The notes below the pieces were generated by a model that was given only the letters and a program-made list of their open reading frames with translations, was not told the DNA's origin and ran no database searches. Shown here in pieces: positions 1-18,213 of a DNA stretch of 64,000 nt (the first letter of the stretch is position 1; every line of letters starts with the position of its first letter). The stretch spans positions 15,397,501 to 15,461,500 of the forward strand of contig NC_080719.1 of assembly GCF_019097595.1 (NCBI RefSeq). Direction: 5' to 3'. The translations under genes and the position numbers were made by a program. Origin of the DNA: Hemibagrus wyckioides. Its lineage: Eukaryota > Chordata > Actinopteri > Siluriformes > Bagridae.

Positions 1-307
1 CACCACTGTTCCTTCCTTGGACCACTTTTGATAGATACTGACCACTGCAGACCGGGAACACCCCACAAGAGCTGCAGTTTTGGAGATGCTCTGATCCAGT
101 GGTCTAGCCATCACAATTTGGCCCTTGTCAAACTCGCTCAAATCCTTACGCTTGTCCATTTTTCCTGCTTCTAACACATCAACTTTGAGGACAAAATGTT
201 CACTTGCTGCCTGATATATCCCACCCACTAACAGGTGCCATGATGAGGAGATAATCAGTGTTTTCCACTTCATCTGTCAGTGCTCATAATGTTATGCCTG
301 ATCGGTG
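1..307 (-). mobile_element. Tc1-like element fragment, cut by window edge
   Basis: Read on the minus strand, this begins with a terminal inverted repeat (CACCGATCAGGCATAACAT) and continues into the same sequence as the complete element at 33709-34225, including the stretch coding for the N-terminal helix-turn-helix of a Tc1-family transposase. It keeps about 26 bases (around positions 90-115) that the other copy has lost. No intact transposase can be read. The rest of the element lies outside the window. Confidence 0.8.
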
Positions 308-689
308 AATGCTATCTAAAAAACCCCTCAAAAAACATAAAAAAACAACAACAACAATTTATCCACATATAAAGTGTATGCTTACTTATATATGCATATA
401 TTGCTGCATTAACAATATGTATTATATTTCACATTTATTATTTATTGTGTGGCAAATCACATTTGTGCTATTAAGCAAAAGTATTATTTAAATTTTTTTA
501 CTCTTAATATTTATAGTTCTAAATTATATTCCAAAATGATAATGTGAAAAACACCTTTAAAAAACATAAACAATAAACATTTGTTTACTGCTATTTTTTT
601 TATTACATGCTTCAATATTTGTCTGGAATTCATATAGTCACAAATCAAAGAGACTTTATTAAGTAACAAGGCATGGTCATACACACATC

Positions 690-800
690 TACATCTAAAA
701 ATAATAATGAGTAATAATATTCAAGATAATATTCAAGATTCAAGCTCATATATAAAGAGGGCCTAAAACAGAGCCTTGAGGAACCCCAGGTTTATTGTGT
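690..800 (-). mobile_element. LINE reverse transcriptase fragment
   Basis: Minus-strand reading gives a short match to the conserved non-LTR reverse transcriptase motif GVPQGSVLGPL, followed by degenerate sequence. The same stretch recurs on the plus strand at 7420-7500, so it is an interspersed repeat. No open frame of useful length remains. Confidence 0.55.
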
Positions 801-1703
801 ATACATTTAAGAAAGCAGATGAGGAGCAGTGTAAAGCTCACAGCCAGTGGGTGAGAAACTTGGACATGACAATTCACCTTTATTAGAGGAAAGTAACAGG
901 ATGGTAAATGAATACACCATTCTGCTAACTTTGTTACTGCAATCGGAAACAGTATGTTGTTCGGATAGCAGATAGCAATTCCAATATAAATGACTTTTCG
1001 AAAGGGCTCAAAAAGTCACCTGTTATAGCACAAAACTAAACATTAATCCTTTGCTAGGATGGAGGAATCAATAATCGCTATCTTACCTGTTAGGTAAGTG
1101 AGCTAAACCAATCTCTCCTGAGGATTACTGCAGCATATCTCGAGTAGACTTTAAGAAAGAAAACAGCACTATCGGGTAGTACATCTCTGCATCTTACAGC
1201 CAGGCATTGTGGCTCTTCCCTGTTCTACCATGTATCAGTAAAGGCTCTCCATCAGATACCATCATACAGACAGTTTATAAGATCTTCTCTAGCAATCCAA
1301 CCATGAAATTGTTTACAGGGACACAAATCTGTTCAACTGACATCACACCATTCTTGTTTCTTACATTGCAGCTTACTGTTCCTAACATTTTCTACAGAGG
1401 AAAGAAAAGACTTTCCTTATTATTTTGAACAAAAAAATTAGTATTAATACAGTCATTATATCAGAGCAGTCATTGTAGAGAGTATTTATAGTTTTCTCAT
1501 TACTGCAGGTCTACTGACAAAGCAATCATTTATTTATTTCACAAGTAAAAGCTCTGAAAGAGAACTATAATAATACTTCATAATGCCTTTATCAATAGAA
1601 CCCTGACTTAAGATAAGCTTATCAATGATAGACTTGTTATTTCTTGCAGTACGTGTTATATTCTCAAACATTAATTGTTCATCTATAAAAAAGAAAAACG
1701 TGA

Positions 1704-1915
1704 TCTTTCCAACTGTTCAGTTTGTGGAAGTGGAATCCAGTGTCTGCCTCAAGATTCTAACTAGTGTGCAATCTGAGATCCTTTTCTGCCAACTACAGTT
1801 GTAAAGAGTGGTTATTACGTTATATTCTTCTATATAATCTTCCTGCTCAAACCAGTCTGGCTATTCTCCTCTGACTTTGTCATCAACACAGTGTTTCCAT
1901 CCACAAAACTGTCAC
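1704..1915 (-). repeat. Interspersed repeat fragment, TTAGGAACAC family
   Basis: Shares blocks such as AACTGTTCAGTTTG and GTTGTAAAGAG.GGTTATTA with 11420-11960, and resembles the inner part of the fuller element at 20730-21636. No coding capacity. It abuts the Tc1-like element that follows. Confidence 0.5.
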
Positions 1916-1917
1916 AG

Positions 1918-2253
1918 CAGGCCTGGCTCGCAGTCTCTGCTCTAATTCATCCCAAAGGTTTTCTATCAGGTTGAGGTCAGGACTCTGTGAAGTTCCTCCA
2001 CTCCAAACTCACTTATCCATGTCTTTATAGACCTTGCTTTGTGCACTGGTGTGCAGTCGTGTTGGAACAGGAAGGGGTCATCCCCAAACTGTTCCCACAA
2101 AGTTGGGAGCATGAAATTGTCCAAGATGTCTTGTAAGCTGAAGCATTAAGAGTTCCTTTCACTGGAACTAAGGGGCCAAGCTGAAACCTCTGAAAAACAA
2201 CACCTGAATTCAATGATTTGGAGGGGTGTCCCAAAACTTTTGGCATTATAGTG
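1918..2253 (-). mobile_element. Miniature Tc1/mariner-type element
   Basis: The right end on the plus strand is the terminal repeat (minus reading CACTATAATGCCAAAAG), followed by a TA dinucleotide. Inside, the minus strand holds a relic of a Tc1 transposase C-terminus: an HDC..VH motif and a displaced L..IE block. It is the same family as 39699-40260 on the plus strand. The left boundary is approximate. No functional transposase. Confidence 0.65.
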
Positions 2254-2982
2254 TATTCACAAACTCACATATTCACATCTGTGAGTAATTTACTGCAGCC
2301 AGTTCATGAACATGCATATTTTTGGGAGATCAGATGATGCAAGAGAACTCATAATGAACTCACAGATTTTTAAAAGGTTATTGTATGGACATGATAAATG
2401 GAAGGTAACTGTTGGTGTATCATTAAGATAACCACATTTTCACTAAGCTACCTTCAAGCTTGCTTTTCCTCCCACCAAACAGAAAAGCAGCATTACCCAG
2501 AGACCATTACTTATTTGCACACAGGAGGAACACTGAGAGCCTCACACTCACCCTCTTCACCCTCTTCCTTCAGCTGTCACCCAGCCCTGCTGTCTTCACG
2601 GTCAGATCTCCTCAGGTGTCAGCGATTCACTTTTGTTTGGTTTAGGATTTTAGCTGGGTCAACAGGTTATCCAGAGTCCTTGCTCTGACTTGAGTCCAGG
2701 CATGATGGCAAGCTATCGATTAGGCAGGAGGTGCACTGTGGAGAGTTGATAAGCTAATCTGTCCCCTGAGTCCTGACTGAAGCCCTTCAGAGGCTTCAGA
2801 GAGGAGACAGATCTGAGTGTGTGGTGGCAAGAGTGTGTGTAAGTCCATTTTGTTTGTGTGTTTTGGACTCCATTGCCCTTCTAAATTACTTCTGGTGATA
2901 AACTGTTGCAGAAGTCCAGACCTTGTACAGTGAGAATAGAAGGGCATATTTGACTAGTTTCTCTGATGAAACGAGTCTCCAC

Positions 2983-3800
2983 TCATTTATTAGGATCATT
3001 TATTAGATATGACGATATAATAAAGATATTGTGGATTTTTATCATCATCACACAGGTTTGCTCTGAAATAAGCCAGTCATCTATATAATTGAGTACATGG
3101 ATGCCCTGGAAATACAAAAGAGCCAGGGCAGTATCCATGCACTTTGTGAAGGTGTGTGGTGACAAAGCCAGGCCAAAAGTGAGAACACAGCACTGGTACG
3201 CTTCACCCTCAAAATATTACCTGAGAAATCTCCTGTGCTCTGTCCAGATGCCTATGTAAAAATATATGTGTCCTTTAGATCTATTGTCACAAACCATATT
3301 GATACCTCTCTATTGATACCGCTCTCAAGGTTTCTTCCTCATATCATCTCTGGGAGTTTTTTCTTGCCACCATCACCTCAGGCTTGCTCATTAGGGATAA
3401 AATAGTAACTTTATACTTTACAATTTTTTTTAATTGAATTGAAATCTTGAACCTGTACCTTTTCAGAGTATAGTTCAGAGCATGTAGGTCTAAGACTGGA
3501 TGAAGTCCCCCATCCTTCTTGGGTACTAGGAAGTATCAACTGTAAAAAGCCAAGTTTCTCTCAGGGAGGAGAACATATTCTGTGGCTCTTTTGCTCAAGA
3601 GTGATAGAAGTTCCTGCTGGAGGATGTAGCTTGCAGTGTCCTGACAACAGTGGGCAACAGTCTTGAAAAGAGGGTGGGGAGGTTGGGATTAGGGACTGAA
3701 TTCTGTACCATTTCTCTCTGGTCCCAGAGAGAGGCTCCCCAGAACCCTAGCCCTCGGGCATCGCGATTCATTTTTTGGCCCGCCTGGTGGAGATGACAAA
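2983..3800 (-). pseudogene. DIRS-type retrotransposon reverse transcriptase relic
   Basis: On the minus strand, pieces in several frames give reverse transcriptase motifs in the right order. First comes a palm-entry motif VPKKDGGL.PVLDL near 3520-3450. Then FGLALSP.TFTKCMD appears near 3180-3130. Last comes the catalytic-site block VLNYIDDWLI near 3100-3070, with the YIDD motif. This order and wording are typical of DIRS/tyrosine-recombinase retroelements of fish. The frame is broken, and unrelated repeat sequence at about 3290-3440 interrupts it. The ORFs at 2983-3165 and 3595-3807 are pieces of this relic. It cannot encode an active enzyme. Confidence 0.7.
3290..3440 (+). repeat. Interspersed repeat inserted in the reverse transcriptase relic
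   Basis: The block around GGTTTCTTCCTCATATCATC ... GCTTGCTCATTAGGGATAA is a phrase I recognise from many teleost intergenic sequences. It separates two parts of the reverse transcriptase relic, so it came in later. Its family is not known to me and both ends are approximate. Confidence 0.4.
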
Positions 3801-4033
3801 GCATCACTGTTTCTCTAGCAGTTTGTTAGCAAACCTATATATTCTGATACATATTGTTTATCATAGTAATTTTTTTTGTGAATCTCCAACCCCATGCCAC
3901 AGAGAAAATTTCCAAAGGTGTATCTGAATCTTTTTCTAATAGTAACATGGCACTAATACTTTAGCATTTTACTTAATCGATTCAATATCATCCTCTTCCT
4001 TTCTTCATTTTCTTTATTCCTATTACAGAAAAC

Positions 4034-5491
4034 ATGATTGTGACATCTGGTGTCTTGTGGATCTTCTTATTGTCACCTGCTTGCTGGATGCCATCTCCTT
4101 CAGAGTGAGTTAGTGTGGATTAGCAAGTTACAGATTGGAAGCATCACACTGGTCCATTTTTGTTGCTGCTGAGAAGGATTAGGATTAGGACTCTAAGCTG
4201 CAACATTCATTCATTGATTAACTGCAGGGATAATAAACCCTAGATGGGATGTCACTCCCCAAGTTTCGACAGATGAACTAATTTGCATACATAATAACCT
4301 TGATTTATATTTCATAGAGCCTAGCAGACTAAGTTACTCCTTTCAGTCAGAAGACTGTAGCTCACTTTAATACCTGTACCATAGCCAATTAAAATCTGCA
4401 TGCCAGTAAAATGGTTGCTGCTGGTGCTATATTACAGAGAAAGAGCTACAAATACAGATTTCAAAGCCGATAACAAAGAGTGTTTACTACAAAGCATGAC
4501 TCAGTCTGTACATACGCAATCTGAGGAATCCAGATTTCTGCACAAATCTTGTACAAATGGCATATGGTATTCTTAATGATTTATGACATCATGTATTGCA
4601 TTCAAATAACTTATTTAACATCTAACACCTAACTGAGATGTAAAAAGGTGAAATGTTTGGGTTGATATTTGTTTGGTCACTGATTTCCGCATGGTAAGTT
4701 TCAATATCTACTCTTAACACTGTTACTGTGTAACAAATTAGAGCACAGTCCATTGTTGTGGTTTTTTTTTTTATAATTTAAATCTAAAAGCAATCTTATT
4801 TCCTATTTCAACCCATATAGATATGATGTTATGTTTGATGTTTGTCCACATTCATTAGGACTTACAGTGGGTAGTGTTAAAGAGCTGCTCCAGTACAAAT
4901 CCAGGGCTTTGATTAGAAATGCTGCCTCCTGTGGCAGCTCTGCCCTTATATAGAGAGAAACAGGGGGAAGATGAACTCCTACACATCAGGGCTTTGATCA
5001 TGCTCATGTTTGATGCTTTATTTTCTATAACACCGCCACAGGCACAAAGCTGCAACTGGGGCTCCAAAGCAACAAAAGACAAGCAAAAGGAGTGGGCTGT
5101 AGTATATGTAAATATGTATTACATGCAGTCATTAAGTTGTAAAGTCTAAAATGACTAGTTTTAATCAAAAAGAAGGAAGTAACAACAGGTTTAACAGCTT
5201 TGTTCTGATCACTTAGATGCTAGTGAAATCAGTTAGATGCTAGTGAAACTATTTTGCAATAGCACATGATCGGAGGTGTTTAATGGAGGTTTAGCTTTCA
5301 CATGTGGAGTAACTTTGTGTGTTCTCTTTGTCTCACCGGTCTCATCATCAATGTCGCTATTTACCTGCACTCTGCTCAGGTGTCCAGTGGTGTTTGTTGA
5401 ACAGACCCAGGTTCTGTTGAATCTACTTTATGAGAAGAGTGTGCTGCTCCAGGTACATGATCTTTTCTTTCAGGAGCAGATCTGGTTGTAG
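4034..5491 (+). CDS. Candidate two-exon gene, small secreted peptide
   Basis: Tentative model. Exon 1 (4029-4104) follows a long pyrimidine tract and TTACAG, has an ATG at 4034 with A at -3, and encodes a start typical of a signal peptide (MIVTSGVLWIFLLSPACW). It ends at a good donor, GA|GTGAGT, in phase 2. Exon 2 (5380-5491) follows CTGCTCAG; its first G completes the split codon, giving an in-frame tail that starts CPVVFVEQ and stops at 5489-5491. The product would be 60 residues with three cysteines, two of them in the leader. An AATAAA follows the stop at once (5492-5497) and another lies at 5693-5698. I recognise no family. It may be chance, or part of a larger gene with a further intron at CTCCAG|GTACAT (after 5452). 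Confidence 0.3.
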
Positions 5492-5692
5492 AATAAACAG
5501 ACACAGGAAGATGGATGGATGAAATGTACCCTGTGTATTTTAAGTAGATTAATACCACATAATGTTTTGGGGCATTTTATTTTTGGATTTTTTTTGTATT
5601 ATTATTGATTAGTTTCAGACTAATTATGATGTGACTTGTTGATGTGATTTATCTCTTTGTAAAAGAATCTTGTGCTGTTTTAATGAAAGTTC

Positions 5693-5698
5693 AATAAA
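5693..5698 (+). terminator. Candidate polyadenylation signal
   Basis: Canonical AATAAA about 200 bases after the stop of the candidate gene ending at 5491. It only matters if that gene is real. Confidence 0.25.
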
Positions 5699-5699
5699 G

Positions 5700-7380
5700 A
5701 AAATGGACATGGCCATTGACGACTCCCTTTATTGAAAAAGTGATTATTTAATAATAAAAGTCTGAACATTGTATTTATATTGTGTGTCTTGAGGCAAATG
5801 CAGCAAAGACAAATAATATACAAATAACTGTAGACGCTGTGTTCTCTTAGTTGTAATGATGTCCATTGATGGGTCACTCAGCGAAATTAATACACCATAA
5901 ATTTGAATAATTGACATTGAAAGTGTAGTCTAATTCACATTTATACATATACTGTACAAATTATACATTTAGATTATATGTACTTCATTACTACCCTGAC
6001 TGTAAATGAACAGTTGCACAGATGAGACTAACCTCATGCTCCTTCACCTTCAGCCCCTGTGTTAGCTCATTTCAGAGGCAGGGTCTGTGCTCAGGTTCTC
6101 TAATAGCGCAGTTCCACCACAGAGCCTCTCAATCCCCTTCTTAGGTTTGTTGGCAACTCAAAGACTGTGAAACAGCCATCATTAAATCACAGTTTTGTTC
6201 ACCTGCTGGAAAACAAGACAATAAATGACACTGTGTTTATATAACCTCTGGCTCCAATATATTTATTTGGTGGCTTCTTGCTTCCAGTTTCTTGTAAACT
6301 GGGCACATGAGGTTATCATCACCACTTCTTTCACCTACAGATAGCCTGCTTGCTTAAGTTAGACAGGAAAAAACACATATAGGGCACATCATATCACATC
6401 ATATATAACATATTATAACATATTATATCATATTATATTCTTTGTCATTACAAGCTTCGACTGGAGTTTTTAAATGACTTGAGCGATTTTCTCTTATTCA
6501 GCAGATTTTTATGCTGATGTGAGAAAATGCCTCACTGGCACACTCTTCCTAGACCAGGATCTTTCTTTTTAAAGCACTTCTCGCCATTGATGTGTCCCCT
6601 GAAGACAATTATTGATGTTTCACAGCTGGAAAAGCCTAAGGAGAAGCAAAGTGTCTTTCCAAAATCACATCAGGATCTGCTCCTATGCCTGGGGTTAGGG
6701 TTAGTTGTTGTCTAGTCAGCTGGAACAGGGCAGAGTTTGTAAAGACTGTGTGCATTCATACCTGATTAGGATTAAATTACAATTCAAATTGTCTAATTTA
6801 TATATGAACTTATCCGTAATTGTTGAAGATTTTAAAAATAATTTTGATAATCCATTATATTCCACTGAGATCAGGCTTTGTGTCCATTTTACACTCTGTA
6901 AGGGTTAATTAAAACATAATAGGATCCACTCATTACACACAACTGACTTAATACTAATATTTGGATTACATATAGAAACCAAAGTCTCCCATCTAATCTC
7001 ATTTAAAATGTGTCTTATTCATAATATATGAACTTCGCCTCACTACTGCATCAGGCATACAATCACATCAGTTACTTTGCAGAGTTTTATTGACCTTGAC
7101 CCGACAGAATGTAGAGAATGCTTAGAGTTAACATTCCACTCTATTCTAGATGAGAAAAATAAATAGAGAGAAAATACTAGCACTCTGTTATAACAATCAT
7201 ACAAACCCATTACAACATAAAAATGAAATGGCATGAAAATAATATACTCTGTATTCACAATTAGTACCCGAAGCAACCATTCCTTCATTAACAATAATCC
7301 ATTCCTCCCATAATGCTGCCTATTTACCCAAATTAAAGCTAACAATTATCAAACCCTTGATATTCTACAGTTTGTCAATG
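5700..7380. other. Region with no recognisable gene
   Basis: AT-rich sequence with short simple runs (for example TATTATA-type repeats at 6385-6440). ORFs here are at most about 100 codons, have no recognisable domains and lack matching splice context. Nothing further is seen. Confidence 0.5.
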
Positions 7381-7500
7381 TAGATGGTGGCATCTTTGTC
7401 GATGTAGATGGTGGCATCTCCATACAAATGTTTGGTGTTCCACAAGGCTCTGTTTTAGGCCCACTGCTCTTTATATATAATCTTGAATCTTGACTATTAT
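7370..7500 (+). mobile_element. LINE reverse transcriptase fragment
   Basis: Plus-strand reading gives GVPQGSVLGPLLF, a conserved motif of non-LTR reverse transcriptases, preceded by a 24-bp unit occurring twice in tandem (GATGGTGGCATC at about 7384 and 7408). Related sequence lies inverted at 690-800. It is a short relic without a frame. Confidence 0.6.
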
Positions 7501-7623
7501 TACTCATTATTTTTGCTTTTGTTGTTGAAAATATTAAAAAATTCTTAAACATTCTGTTTGTTTTCAATTTTAAATGATAATCCCAGACATAGTGGATCCT
7601 GGTTTATACTTTGTGCATAATTT

Positions 7624-7649
7624 TGTGTGTGTGTGTGTGTGTGTGTGTG
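7624..7649. repeat. (TG)n microsatellite
   Basis: About 13 uninterrupted TG units, followed by degenerate GAGTGTGTGT. Confidence 0.95.
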
Positions 7650-7782
7650 AGAGTGTGTGTAACACAACTAAAAATTGGCTTGACACCTAGTTTGGGAAAC
7701 CACAAGGTACCTCAAGGTGTTAGCCATTGGTTTAACAATAACCACTAGTTACATTTTATTAACATTGCCGGTGACTGTGCTA

Positions 7783-7785
<3 letters not shown>

Positions 7786-7824
<39 letters not shown>
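7786..7824. repeat. (TA)n microsatellite
   Basis: About 19 TA units in the region upstream of HAPLN4. It gives rise to the low-complexity end of a spurious minus-strand ORF. Confidence 0.95.
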
Positions 7825-7829
<5 letters not shown>

Positions 7830-8009
7830 TTGAAATATAAAAAATATACATTTTTTCAGGGAGTATAAAATAAAGTTTGTAACATAAAAAATGTATGTTT
7901 GTAAAGTAAAGACAAGCATTCTTCATTGGTATACTAATCGTGGCACACCACAGGGTTAAATAAGTAATGTAATTATTAAAGTCATTTAAGAAAAGGATTA
8001 GATCAAGAA

Positions 8010-8185
8010 AGAGTGCAGCATTGAGGAGGAGGAAAAGAGGAGCGGAGGCTGAGGGGAAGAGGGGGATGAGAGGAGAAAGGAGAGCAGAGTCAGTGTGTTT
8101 CGCGACTGAACTGCAGCACAGAGCATTATATCCTGACTGCACTTGAGGAACACACACACAGCTGCACTGAGCCGCCTGAGCATTC
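8010..8185 (+). promoter_or_regulatory. Probable HAPLN4 promoter and 5' UTR
   Basis: A purine-rich (AGGAGG, GAGGGG) tract at about 8020-8090 precedes GC-richer sequence with a TATA-like TTATAT at 8125. Next come the proposed first exon and a strong donor (AGCG|GTGAGT at 8194/8195). In this AT-rich window it is the most promoter-like stretch upstream of the link protein gene. The transcription start cannot be fixed from sequence. Confidence 0.4.
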
Positions 8186-14625
<6,440 letters not shown>

Positions 14626-15123
14626 GATTGCAGTTGCACTGCATTATTAGCACAGCTTTTGTAGCTTTGCCAATTTGACTGACAGATAACGCTATATTAG
14701 TAGCTATGCTAGCTGAAGGGTATCTTTAAGCCAACATTATTTCCTTCGCTTGCCTGAAATGAGATGTCAGTCATATCTGAGGAGACAATTGCAGTCGTCT
14801 GACGTGCTACAATACGCTAGCTAAACTCATTAGCTTCTTTTCTTTAGTGTGCTTCATATGTAGCATGGACAGCTAATGAGGATTTATTTTCTGTTGTTTA
14901 TTTTGTCAACAAGAGAAATGATTCAGAGGAAGCACAGACACTGTGCTAATTAGAACAGGAGTCTGTCGGAGAGCTAATTTAGCTCACGTCATAATGAATG
15001 TGGGCCATTAGGCAGAGAACCTCCTGGCCTGATGATGATGGCTGTGAGAAAAGTGAAGAGCTCTGCTTGGCATGGCATACTCGTAGTGTGGCAATTCTTT
15101 TTGCTGTTGCACTCAGTGGCAGA

Positions 15124-15129
15124 AATAAA
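15124..15129 (+). terminator. Candidate HAPLN4 polyadenylation signal
   Basis: First canonical AATAAA after the HAPLN4 stop, about 500 bases downstream. Another lies near 15612. Which is used cannot be told from sequence. Confidence 0.3.
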
Positions 15130-17029
15130 CATGCCATTTACTAAGCAGACAATAGCCAGCTGTGGAAACAATTACCTTTTACAAGCATCATTTAGATGAG
15201 CATAATGTCTTGATAGCAATAACTTGATAAGCATGTCTTTGATAGTTGAACATACCAGCGAGTGAGTTTCATGTTGCCGCTGCTTTACTACCTCATTAGT
15301 GGTCAAAAATTGCACTATTCATCAAACTGTGACGTGGCACAATGTTACCTTCAGTAATGTACTTTAGATTAAAGATATTTTACCTGATCATGTTTATCCC
15401 TCTGCTTTTTGTTGCCATTTCGACCTGTAGTACTGGTTGGAAAGAAAGAACAGCAGTTGGTTGTTAGTAACCATGACGATGGCTGATTCTGTCTCCAGCA
15501 AACTGCCTCATCCATTTGGCTCTTTTTCCTGGAAACATTTCCTGGCAACTCAGAGTCGAGTGTCTAGCCGCCTGGATGACACTTGAGAAAACATTAGTTT
15601 GAAGGGAAAAACAATAAAAGTGCATGGTCATGAATTACAAAACATGAATCTCAAAGCTAATTTGTTAACTCTACATAAATAGGAAACAACTGCTGTTATA
15701 TTTTTCTTTTCCTTAATGCTTGTTCCTGAAGGTCAGTACTGAGATCATATGTATTAAATATAATAAAAATCACTAAGCTGCAGACAAATTACAGATCACT
15801 TTTCACATCAAATAGCTTTCCATCATAATCAAACACCTTGTCATTGGTTAAAATTGGGGAAAATGTCTTTCTTGGGTAGGAAGATCACATACTTGACTTA
15901 CACACCTGAAAGGCTCTGACAGTATTTCAGCCATATTAACCTGTGATCCCAATTCACATTAGGAACAAAGAGAACAGCAGAAAAGCAACACTATGACTGT
16001 GAGCCAATGTGACATATTGCTCTTGAGTGTGTGCTTTTTTCATTTCATTTGATCCTCGCCTTTTTTTTCTCTCAGCATAAAGTGAAATTAGGTGACCTTA
16101 GAGCGATTGAGCAGAGCCCAAGGGTAAGTAGAGCTGAAGCAGAAGCGCCTCCATATGTGTCCCATTTCTCACTACTGACAGGAGGCTAGAAAAAAAACCC
16201 CAAACATGGTGAGATATACAAGCTCAGAGGGAGCAATAGAAAGGAGTGATATTACACAGACATGTGGGTGACGACTAAAACAAAGTCTTGTGATTGGTAT
16301 AGACAAAATGGGAATATACAACAGATAGGAAGAAACCAGAAAGAACATGGGAATAACATGTAATCTGGGTTCACGATTGAATCAGGGATCTTAGAGGTGT
16401 GATGCTATCCAGTGCACCATTCCACCTGATTACATTTTATCGAAAATTTGAAAAGGTGAGAAGCACCTTGTGTGTCTTTTTTGCTCGTTAAAATGTCAGA
16501 CACCAGACTGCTAAGATCGCATGAATAGATTGCATAGAAGTTTTATCTTCAGTGTTGTCACTAGCTAGCATGCTTAACATTTTAGTAGGAAGCTAGCAGT
16601 TCTAAAAGTCACCAGCTAAAGATAGGAATGCTAACTGACCAGCGAAACTTCATGACTGTATGTTAAAAAAGACAAAATTTGCTATTTCTTACTTTATATT
16701 TCACTCTCAAAGAAAAAAAAAAATGAACACAATGAATTAATCCAGACAAATCCCTTAACAGCATAGAGAAACCAACAAAGTACAAAGTAAACATATTATT
16801 TCATGTTCCTGGAAAACTCAGTGAAGTGCAAAGGATGCATCATGTTTTTGGATAAAAAAAGAGATAAATTAAATTAACTAAACAATATTCTGATAGCTGG
16901 CATGGTTAAAATCAGGCAGTGAGAATGCTGAAGACAGTCAAATAGACAAAAATGGACAAACTGTACAAGTTCTAAGGAAATATTACTATCACCTTCAGAA
17001 ACTTTTAACTGATATTTCACTATTAATTG

Positions 17030-17410
17030 AGCCCATAACCATCATGGGCAAGGAGGTTGGAATTGTTGACAACTACAAGTACTTGGGTGTACACTTAAAC
17101 GGCAGACTGGACTGGAGGACCTACATTGATGCTGTATACAAGAGAATGAGCAGACTCTATTTTCTGAGAAGATGCTGGAGATCTTCTACCAGTCTGTGGT
17201 AGCAAGTGCCTTCAGCTGTGTTGTGGTCTGCTGGAGGGAAGCATCAGTGCCAGGGATGCCAGCAGGATTAACAAGCTCATTCGCAAGGCTGGATCTATCA
17301 CTGGATACAAACTGGAGACGTTTGAGTCAGTGAGGACCAGGAGGTCACTGAAGAAACTGCTCTCCATCATGGACAATCCCACAGTCTGGGGATTGTACAA
17401 CACACTACAG
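17030..17410 (+). pseudogene. LINE reverse transcriptase 3' relic
   Basis: The plus strand, with small frame shifts, reads VDNYKYLGVHLNGRLDWR, then SRLYFLRR, SVVASA, VVCW, and ends in ETFESVRTRRSLKKLLSIMD. This is the C-terminal part of a fish non-LTR retrotransposon polymerase (L2-like by resemblance). Frames are broken. It lies in the intergenic region. Confidence 0.7.
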
Positions 17411-18187
17411 ATTCAGCTGAGCTCATTCTCATTATTATATCTTAATGATATAGATAATTATATCTATATCATACATAACTTCTGTTTCTACAACCTAACA
17501 TGGCTAACATGAAGTTATGAAGTAATCTTTGGTCCAAGGTGTATACGGCATTTTGCACTTGATTGTAATCGTTAGTTATGTAATCATTGTGATAAATAAA
17601 TAAAAATGATCAAGAACAATAACACAAAATAAATATGACTTGTCATTAGGTTTGCTATTGTTATTTGGTGTGGGAAAAAATAAAGATGAGGAAATTGTTG
17701 CCTCAGCAGGGAGTCTGCATTTATTCCACCCATATGCGTAGTACACAAATAATTCTCATTCTAGCAACGATATAACAACTGAGTTAATAATACCACACCT
17801 CCTACAAACACGGAGCAGAGAATAAAGGTACACAACGAATAATGAATAAGACGCAGCCAAAGAATTAGCTCAGTTGTTTAAAGAAGAGTCATTTCACTTC
17901 AGGAGTAATATGAAGTGTTTAACATCTAAGAAAGTGTTTAGATAATGAATGTACACACATCAGCCCTCTTAGCAAATTCTTCCAACAGAGCGAGTTTATT
18001 TTCTGTTTACACTGTGTGTCTGTGAAGCAGAAATCCAGCTGTTTCGTTGTAATTGTTAGCTGTCAGGAGCACAAATTAAGAATAGGCACTGCACTGCGAG
18101 TGGGATTGAAGCGGAAATAAATACTGTGAAGTTAATCAACGTGTTCAGACACAAGAAGCATGAGGAAGAAGGTCATCAAATCTCTAA

Positions 18188-18213
18188 AAGAGAGAGAGAG
18201 AGAGAGAGAGAGA
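18188..18213. repeat. (GA)n microsatellite
   Basis: About 13 AG/GA units. Confidence 0.95.

Noticed and set aside
6690..6710. GGGTTAGGGTTAG, telomere-like repeat (also CCTAACCCTAAC near 44475)
   Set aside because: Only two units each; too short to mean an interstitial telomere.
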